Shown here piece after piece: positions 60,198-64,000 of a stretch of DNA of 64,000 nt. A program made the position numbers and the translations under genes. Under the pieces are notes generated by a model. The model had not been told where the DNA came from, did not search any database, and saw only the letters and a list, made by a program, of their open reading frames with translations. Origin of the DNA: Citrus sinensis (taxonomy: Eukaryota; Streptophyta; Magnoliopsida; Sapindales; Rutaceae); contig NC_068560.1 of NCBI RefSeq assembly GCF_022201045.2, positions 33,815,001 through 33,879,000 on the forward strand, in the 5' to 3' direction. Positions within the stretch are counted from its first letter, which is position 1. The number at the start of each line of letters is the position of its first letter.

Positions 60198-61910
60198 AAA
60201 CACAGACAGTCACAGCCACAGCATCTCTATAATTTGTGTTTTAATTAATTTTATGTTGTCTCTCCTCTCGTATACTCGTCGTACATGTAACAACAATATC
60301 AATTATCAATGATAAATTAAAGAGTACTATATATGGCTGGTCATGTTACCGTGTGTCTATTAATTATATGCTAATTGCCTTAATTTTGAATCATTTGAAT
60401 TTCATTTTTCAATTCTTCACCAAATATTGAGTAATTAATCCTACAACAATTAATTAGACACAGCGTTTTGAACAAAGTATCAGATACATGAAATTAGATG
60501 TTCATTGCTACACGCGCGCGCACACACACACACACTCGCTCATGTGCACAGCTGAAACCCAAATAAGCCTGCCTTAGACTTAGAGGAGAAGATTGATCAT
60601 GAATGGTTAGCTGGTGATTCAAACAACCAGTAGCAATAAACTAATAATTAGCATGATTATACAAAATCATAATGATTAGAAAGACTACATGACAATCCTT
60701 GCGGGATATTGGGAGAAGACGATAACTAAGCAGCTGAAACCCTAATTTATAAAGACCGAAACAACTCATCATCATCTGTAGAGCAGACGACGGTTACATT
60801 ACGCTCAAAGACAAAGCGTTTGTTGCCAAAAGTGCAGTATCTTTGTCGCCATTCGTAGCATGGCTGCCACCTCAAGACATCCATCAATTTAGATGCTTTT
60901 GACTTGACAAAACGAAAAGAGGTATTTACTTATTTGTTAGAAAGGGAGGAATATATTATGAATTTCTTCAACTTGGGCTAGGGGCAGCCCAATTTCATCT
61001 AGACCCATTCTTGATTAGCCCAGACACCAAGTCATCCAATTTCTGAGTTATTGTTCAGCAAAACTTAGGGCTATACTGCCAGGGATAATGTATCTAAACT
61101 TTTAGTAGATCTCATATTATAATAATTGAAAGAAAAAAGATATATATTATTTCTTACCCCTTATTACAGTTATGAATGTAAACAAACTAATGAAGGAAAA
61201 TTAAATTACGCTATGGCCATTGACAAACAATAACTATGTGTACCGTGGGTTATGCCAAATCTAGGCTCTATTGAGGATCATTCACTCAACATCTCACATT
61301 AATTGTTTTTGAGTTTTGTTATTAAAGTTGCATATTAAATTAGATATAGTTGATTGACAAATTGCATTCACGGTCCGAGAACCAAAGTCAATTTCCATAA
61401 ATTTAACTTGAAAAAGACGCGCAGCAGGTAGAGCTTTTGCATACAAGTTTTGTGCGGTCACGAACCTCAAATATTTATCTATACACACGCTCTAATTAGC
61501 ATGTACTACCCACTAAATGCATATAACCATTTAGATTTTGCTGATATATTCATGAATCTTAAATCTTTATTATGTTCATGTTTTTACTAGTTCAAGGATG
61601 CCCCAGCCCCCAGTTGTGTTTGGAACGTCACCGTCCATAATTTGGAATGGAAAATACTAGACTTAAAAAGTACGATTCACTTGGAAAATTGCAAATTGAA
61701 GCCAGTCAAAATATCATTTCACATGATTCACTTACACATCTTATCTCTGTCTTGTCTACATTTCATCATCTAATTTCATTGGGAAAGTACAAAATTACAT
61801 CAGAAAAAAAGAGGTGCGGTGGGGCGCCCGCGCCCGACGGGTACTGATCATAGACAAAGTGGTAAAATTTGAGGCAAAATCTCTTAGGAATGGTGCCCAG
61901 ATTCTGCACT
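60198..61910. other. Intergenic with a copy of the small-gene promoter
   Basis: At about 60785-60890 the phrases CTCAAAGACAAAGC, TTTGTTGCCAAA and GCTGCCAC repeat, in order, the sequence at about 59625-59680 upstream of small gene 3. No gene follows, suggesting a lost fourth member. A CA microsatellite lies at 60520-60534. Nothing else seen. Confidence 0.5.
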
Positions 61911-63327
61911 TCAAACTTGTTCAACTAGAGCCCCGTTGCCGTTAGCCATCTTGGTTCCTTCTAATGGTTTCTCTTGGCCCATTTCAACAGACCCATTTGC
62001 TGCCGATGGTTTCTCAGGCTCACCCTTCTTGTGATAGATGAAGTACAAAATCAACTGCATTGTGCCTAGCCCACACCCAAATCCATTGGGAACCTGCAAT
62101 ATTAATTTACTCAAAACATGAAATGAACAAGAATAATCATAATTCTCCAGAATTCAAGAACAGTGAGGTCAAAAAATATAAAACTTACGGCCACAAAAGG
62201 GTCACGGCCAAGAAGGCCAAACACGAACCAAGAGGTGCCACACAGGAAGACAAATAGTGACAAGAAAAATGGCATGAACTCAACACTCTTTGTTTTAATC
62301 ACCATTCTCTGCATAACACTCACATACAAAAAAAAAATGCTCATAAATATAATCTGAAGCCAATTGAATACTTATTTTGAAACAATTGAGACAATAAAAG
62401 GACTAAAATTAATTAATTAAATTAAGTGAGCTTACCATGATAGAAAGAGGTGAGGCATACATGATAATAGAGAAAATGGTAGCAGCAAAGCCACAGAAAA
62501 TCTTTCTAGCGTTGCCATGAAAGGCTAAGAGAGACACCAAGGCAACAGCAGCGAAGACTGTGAGAACAAGCATGAAAAGCCCAAAGATTTTCGCTTTCTC
62601 CTTCTTTGGCGCAAAGAGTAGGAAGATCAAAACATATATGATCTCAATTGCTGAACCAGTTCCATTGATTGTTGATACCAAAATGTTGTTCTTCGACACA
62701 AAAGGGAGACCATACCTGAAATATAGCCAAAAATTGGGTTAAAAAGCAAAATCTTTAAAAAGTTGCAAAGCCGGGCGATTTCATAAAGAAATTAACAAGA
62801 AACCCACCAGGCAGAGAGGAGACAATTAAGCAAGGTCATCACATAAGGAATTCCAGAGAATTGCTCTGTGGATTTCCTTCTTACAATCCTCCTAAATGTG
62901 ATTCTGCATCAAAGATTTTCTTCAGAAAGAAAAAAAAAAAAAAAGAAATACCAGAAAAGCAAAAACCAACTGCTTTCTCGGTTACCCTTTCCAAGAAAAG
63001 ATCAAGAATTGGTAGAAACTAAGTTCTGAAAAAGAAAGGGAAAACAAGAGTACCCAAACTAAAGAAAAGTAACATAATCAAGAACTCAAAAATCTGCGAA
63101 GATAAACCCCGAAAAAAAAAAAACACACAAAAACAAAAGTTGGTCGTTTTTGTATGCTTACGTTGGAGCCAAGAAGAGAAATAAAGCAGTAGCATTTCCT
63201 GGCAACAAAAACACAAAGAAAACGCAAAATCAAAACAAGCCAAGAAACGTAAACCAAGAAACAAAATAGCAGAAAGAACATATAAAAGCTCACCAAAAAC
63301 ACCGAACAAGAAATGTGCAATATCCAT
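61911..63327 (-). CDS. SWEET1: SWEET1-like bidirectional sugar transporter, 249 aa
   Basis: SWEETs are seven-helix uniporters that move hexoses or sucrose across the plasma or vacuolar membrane. Six exons, 63327-63294, 63198-63162, 62903-62808, 62715-62436, 62308-62189 and 62093-61911, join to 250 codons with stop, the normal length. The N-terminus [13 protein letters not shown] is typical of the SWEET1 clade. Two MtN3/saliva repeats are seen: the first with [26 protein letters not shown] and [12 protein letters not shown], the second with [31 protein letters not shown] and [21 protein letters not shown] hydrophilic tail with [12 protein letters not shown] follows. Introns have GT-AG ends. 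The reading is undamaged. Clade 1 membership suggests glucose transport. Confidence 0.95.
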
Positions 63328-63470
63328 TATCTTCTTCTTCGAATCTTATCTTCAGTGAAAGAAGGGAAAGGAACTCAGATGAGGAAAGCACTCAAGAAAA
63401 TGAAAACAAGCACGAGTTTCTTTGTGAAATGCAAAATGACTTGTGGGTAGCAGACTAGAAGCAAAAGCGG

Positions 63471-63478
63471 TTTATATA
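63471..63478 (-). promoter_or_regulatory. TATA box of the SWEET1-like gene
   Basis: TATATAAA on the minus strand, 144 bp before the start codon, followed by a purine-rich leader. Confidence 0.7.
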
Positions 63479-64000
63479 GGGAATTCAAAGAAACTAACTG
63501 CAACGCAGTAAAATAATAATAATAATAAAAAGTATTTTTGATTTGGTGCTTATCCGTGACGGAACTTTTATTTTATTTTTTTGGTTAAGGAAAAAGAGAA
63601 AATGGGAGGCAATTCTTGTAATGAAACTGTTGCTAACTGACATGAAAACTGAAGGATACGTAGTGGGATGTGAAAGTGATGCAAAGGATGGGGTTAAAAA
63701 ATATTAAATTATGAGATAATAGAAACTTAAAATATATTGTGAATTTTTGGAGTTAAAAAATTGGGAATATTAATCTTATTTCTTAAGAGGTGTCCGCCAA
63801 AAGAATTAGAATCGGTGGGGGGAAATTTGAGATAAGAAATGTCACGCATTTGGTGCGGGCGCGCGGCTATGTCTGCCGGTAGAAATAAGGTGAGCATTTC
63901 AAATATTATTGAAAAAAAAAAAAAAACTGCAATTATAAATGTGATGGGATTGTCCTATTTTTGTGAATTTAATGGTAATTGGACACATATTTTCTGATGA
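63479..64000. other. Upstream region of the SWEET1-like gene
   Basis: AT-rich with an AAT repeat (63515-63530) and an A run (63913-63926). No other gene seen. Confidence 0.4.

Overview
This window is nuclear DNA from a dicot plant. The supporting signs are AT-rich intergenic DNA, GT-AG introns, plant LTR retrotransposons, and genes for the SEUSS co-regulator, a SWEET sugar transporter and chalcone-synthase-fold polyketide synthases. The pairing of an acridone/quinolone-synthase-like type III polyketide synthase (PKS) with COMT/ANMT-like methyltransferases hints at Rutaceae (Citrus relatives), but that is inference.

Layout. (1) 1-11453 is most of a Ty3/gypsy LTR retrotransposon: the end of its 5' LTR, a tRNA-Asp-type primer site, decayed gag and pol, three unusual ORFs after pol, and a complete 1353-bp 3' LTR. 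One extra ORF resembles the basic/cysteine-rich nucleic-acid-binding proteins of flexuous plant RNA viruses. Another is a LOG-family (cytokinin-activating enzyme) homologue whose catalytic signature is degraded. (2) 11454-37100 is a specialised-metabolism region rebuilt by duplication. It holds two near-identical, head-to-head type III PKS genes on the arms of an inverted duplication, one apparently complete O-methyltransferase (OMT) gene with a GC-AG intron, two OMT pseudogenes on direct repeats (one split by a Ty1/copia insertion that is itself tandemly duplicated), and pieces of a PCBER/isoflavone-reductase-like gene and a cinnamyl-alcohol-dehydrogenase-like gene. (3) 37860-44800 is the SEUSS (SEU) gene on the minus strand, nine coding exons, 939 codons. 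(4) 44800-55900 is mainly intergenic: a long-TIR MITE, several tandem repeats and one relic exon. (5) 56047-60197 carries three small plus-strand genes (78, 79 and 85 aa) that look like a tandem family of unknown function. (6) 61911-63327 is a six-exon SWEET1-like sugar transporter on the minus strand.

How the parts relate. The PKS and OMT genes are plausible partners: a starter-CoA condensing enzyme plus N- or O-methylation, as in acridone/quinolone alkaloid pathways. The reductase and dehydrogenase relics suggest a formerly larger cluster. SEU and SWEET1 are ordinary conserved genes unrelated to the cluster. The strongest candidate for something undescribed is the retrotransposon's accessory-gene module (6298-8216). 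Its ORFs stay largely open while gag-pol carries more than ten stops.
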